Origin: Hymenobacter sp. HSC-4F20
GTDB lineage: Bacteria > Bacteroidota > Bacteroidia > Cytophagales > Hymenobacteraceae
Assembly (NCBI RefSeq): GCF_019599275.1
Contig: NZ_JAHZTD010000001.1
Span: 2,214,207 to 2,278,206 of the forward strand
Length of the DNA: 64,000 nt
Reading direction: 5' to 3'
Each line of letters opens with the position of its first letter. Positions within the stretch are counted from its first letter, which is position 1. Made by a program: the position numbers and the translations under genes. The notes below the pieces were generated by a model that was not told the DNA's origin, did not search any database, and saw nothing but the letters and a program-made list of their open reading frames with translations. This document shows positions 62,856 through 64,000 of this stretch, piece after piece.

Positions 62856-63869
62856 CTACAGCGCCAGCCCTACTCCTTCGGCCTCGGCCAGTAGCTGCTG
62901 CTTTTCAATAGGCACCACCCCTACCTGCTCGCACACGAGGCCCCCACCCAGATTCGCCAGGGCAGCAGTTACCGGCGCAGGCAGGCCCAAAGCCACGCAG
63001 AGGGCGGCAATGCTGATGACCGTGTCGCCGGCGCCCGATACGTCAGAAATGGTGCGCAGATGGGCCGGAATGTAAGTGCGGGTTAGGGCGTCATCCTCCA
63101 CGAACACGCCCCGCTCCGAGAGGGTTACCAGCACCGTTTCGGGGGTAAGCACTTCGCGCAGGCGGGCTACGGCGCTTTCAAAGTAGGGCCGGTCGGCGTC
63201 GGTGTCACCAAACTCCAGCTTTAACCCTTCCCGCAGCTCTTTCAGGTTAGGCTTGAATAGGGTGCAGTGCCGGTAAGCCAAGAAGTTCTTTTTCTTGGGG
63301 TCCACGACCGTCGGAATAGTGCGTTGCCGGGCCAGGCTGATGAAGTGCTGAATACTGGTTTCGTTGAGGACGCCTTTGTCGTAGTCTTCGAAAATAACCA
63401 CGTCGGCCTGGCTGAGCAGCTGCTCGAAGCGAACAGTCAGCTCGGCGTTTTCGGCGGCATTGAGGTCGGTTTCCACCTCCGAATCGATGCGCAGAAGCTG
63501 CTGCCCCTGGGCCAGGATGCGTTGCTTCACGGTGGTAGGCCGGTAAGTTGAGCGCACGATACCTTCAGCAGAGAGGCCGGTAGCGTGCAGCAGGTCCAGC
63601 AGCTGGTCGCCGCCCTGGTCCTTCCCAATTACGGCGCACAGCAGCGGGGTAGCCCCCAGGGCCTGTACGTTCAGGGCAACGTTGGCGGCCCCGCCCAGGC
63701 GCTGCTCCGTGCGGCTTACGCTTACTACCGGCACTGGGGCCTCGGGTGAGAGGCGGGTTGCCTTACCCCACACGTAGGCGTCCATCATCACGTCGCCCAC
63801 AATCAGGACAGTCAGGTTATTGAACGCGGCAAACAACTCGGGTAGTGAAGCGGGCAGGGCAGCGGGCAT
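62856..63869 (-). CDS. rfaE1: PfkB-family kinase, heptose-7-phosphate kinase (RfaE1/HldE-N) like
   Basis: The 337 residues have the PfkB fold: VLIVGDVMMDAYVWGKATR, the first substrate motif GGAANVALNVQALG, VIFEDYDKGVLN and the catalytic Asp in SDVSGAGDTVISIA. Length and the DYDKGVL block match the heptose-7-phosphate kinase half of HldE. It is likely to phosphorylate D-glycero-D-manno-heptose 7-phosphate for LPS inner core. The nucleotidyltransferase half (RfaE2) is absent. Confidence 0.85.
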   Translation of the reverse strand: MPAALPASLPELFAAFNNLTVLIVGDVMMDAYVWGKATRLSPEAPVPVVSVSRTEQRLGGAANVALNVQALGATPLLCAVIGKDQGGDQLLDLLHATGLSAEGIVRSTYRPTTVKQRILAQGQQLLRIDSEVETDLNAAENAELTVRFEQLLSQADVVIFEDYDKGVLNETSIQHFISLARQRTIPTVVDPKKKNFLAYRHCTLFKPNLKELREGLKLEFGDTDADRPYFESAVARLREVLTPETVLVTLSERGVFVEDDALTRTYIPAHLRTISDVSGAGDTVISIAALCVALGLPAPVTAALANLGGGLVCEQVGVVPIEKQQLLAEAEGVGLAL

Positions 63870-63898
63870 TACAACAGATTCAGGAGGTGTAAAGGCCG

Positions 63899-63906
63899 CA
63901 AAGGTA
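63899..63906 (-). promoter_or_regulatory. Candidate promoter core of the heptose kinase gene
   Basis: On the minus strand TACCTTTG, a perfect -7 element, 29 nt upstream of the ATG at 63869. The nearest TTG upstream has a 15-nt spacer, shorter than usual. Confidence 0.5.
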
Positions 63907-63962
63907 ACTTACCGCCCGAAACAACTCGGCATGACGTCCTTCCGGACTCCTGAGATGCCAGT

Positions 63963-64000
63963 AAAAAGAGAGGCGGGGGGGGCCCAAAAACCCGCCCCCC
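63963..64000 (-). terminator. Possible terminator of a gene beyond the window
   Basis: On the minus strand GGCGGG and CCCGCC flank a TTTTTGGGCCCCC loop, followed by TCTCTTTTTAC. The region is cut by the window end, so the full structure is not seen. Confidence 0.35.

Overview
The window looks like a chromosomal segment of a high-GC Bacteroidota of the Hymenobacter type (Cytophagales). The evidence is the general base composition, recurrent promoter cores of the Bacteroidetes type (TAnnTTTG about 7 nt before the start of transcription, with a TTG/TTTG block 17-19 nt upstream), an arginine pathway that runs through an N-acylornithine carbamoyltransferase, a HmuY-type haem lipoprotein, and weak or absent Shine-Dalgarno sequences. 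I saw no rRNA, tRNA or CRISPR array. The assignment comes from gene content only.

Region 1 (1-2876): end of a carboxylesterase, a small anchored protein, dinB (DNA polymerase IV) and a small Thr-rich exported protein. Region 2 (3.0-18.8 kb): a complete arginine route. The minus strand carries GNAT (acylglutamate synthase candidate), argG, argC, argD, carA, two small paralogous membrane proteins, carB, a secreted esterase and argF'. The plus strand carries argB, argE and argH. The gaps hold several different families of palindromic repeats, and the argD-carA gap holds mutually exclusive hairpins. Region 3 (18.8-19.4 kb): an AT-rich stretch followed by a candidate structured small RNA of about 190 nt with its own promoter and a strong terminator.

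Region 4 (19.4-36.6 kb): a TetR regulator, lpdA, a TPR protein, a geranylgeranyl-reductase-like flavoprotein, fabG, a DUF4262 protein, an MFS exporter, a doubly broken YiiX-like gene, a TonB-C protein, a vWA-like membrane protein, a lipoprotein, an RluE-type pseudouridine synthase, two further enzymes and a lower-GC SDR-AraC pair. Region 5 (36.7-38.9 kb): a membrane-bound class III cyclase, a dead IS5-type transposase remnant and a small HTH-like protein.

Region 6 (39.0-46.2 kb): a haem acquisition operon, hmuR-hmuY-hmuT-hmuU-hmuV-hmuS. A receptor captures haem at the surface with a HmuY-type haemophore. A periplasmic binding protein and an ABC importer bring it in, and HmuS handles it in the cytoplasm. 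Its promoter carries a perfect match to the Irr/ICE-type palindrome TTTAGAAnnnTTCTAAA. Region 7 (46.2-50.6 kb): dnaK, a small STAS-like protein and a flavin monooxygenase.

Region 8 (50.6-58.3 kb) is the most unusual part: a tightly coupled five-gene minus-strand operon encoding a MoxR AAA+ ATPase, a vWA protein with a degenerate MIDAS, a large alpha-solenoid/beta-propeller protein and two small partners. This matches the MoxR-vWA-beta-propeller (bpX) ternary systems predicted to act in biological conflict. Region 9 (58.5-64 kb) returns to housekeeping: an EEP-family membrane nuclease/phosphatase, purE, a MarC-type membrane protein, hemE and a heptose-7-phosphate kinase-like gene.
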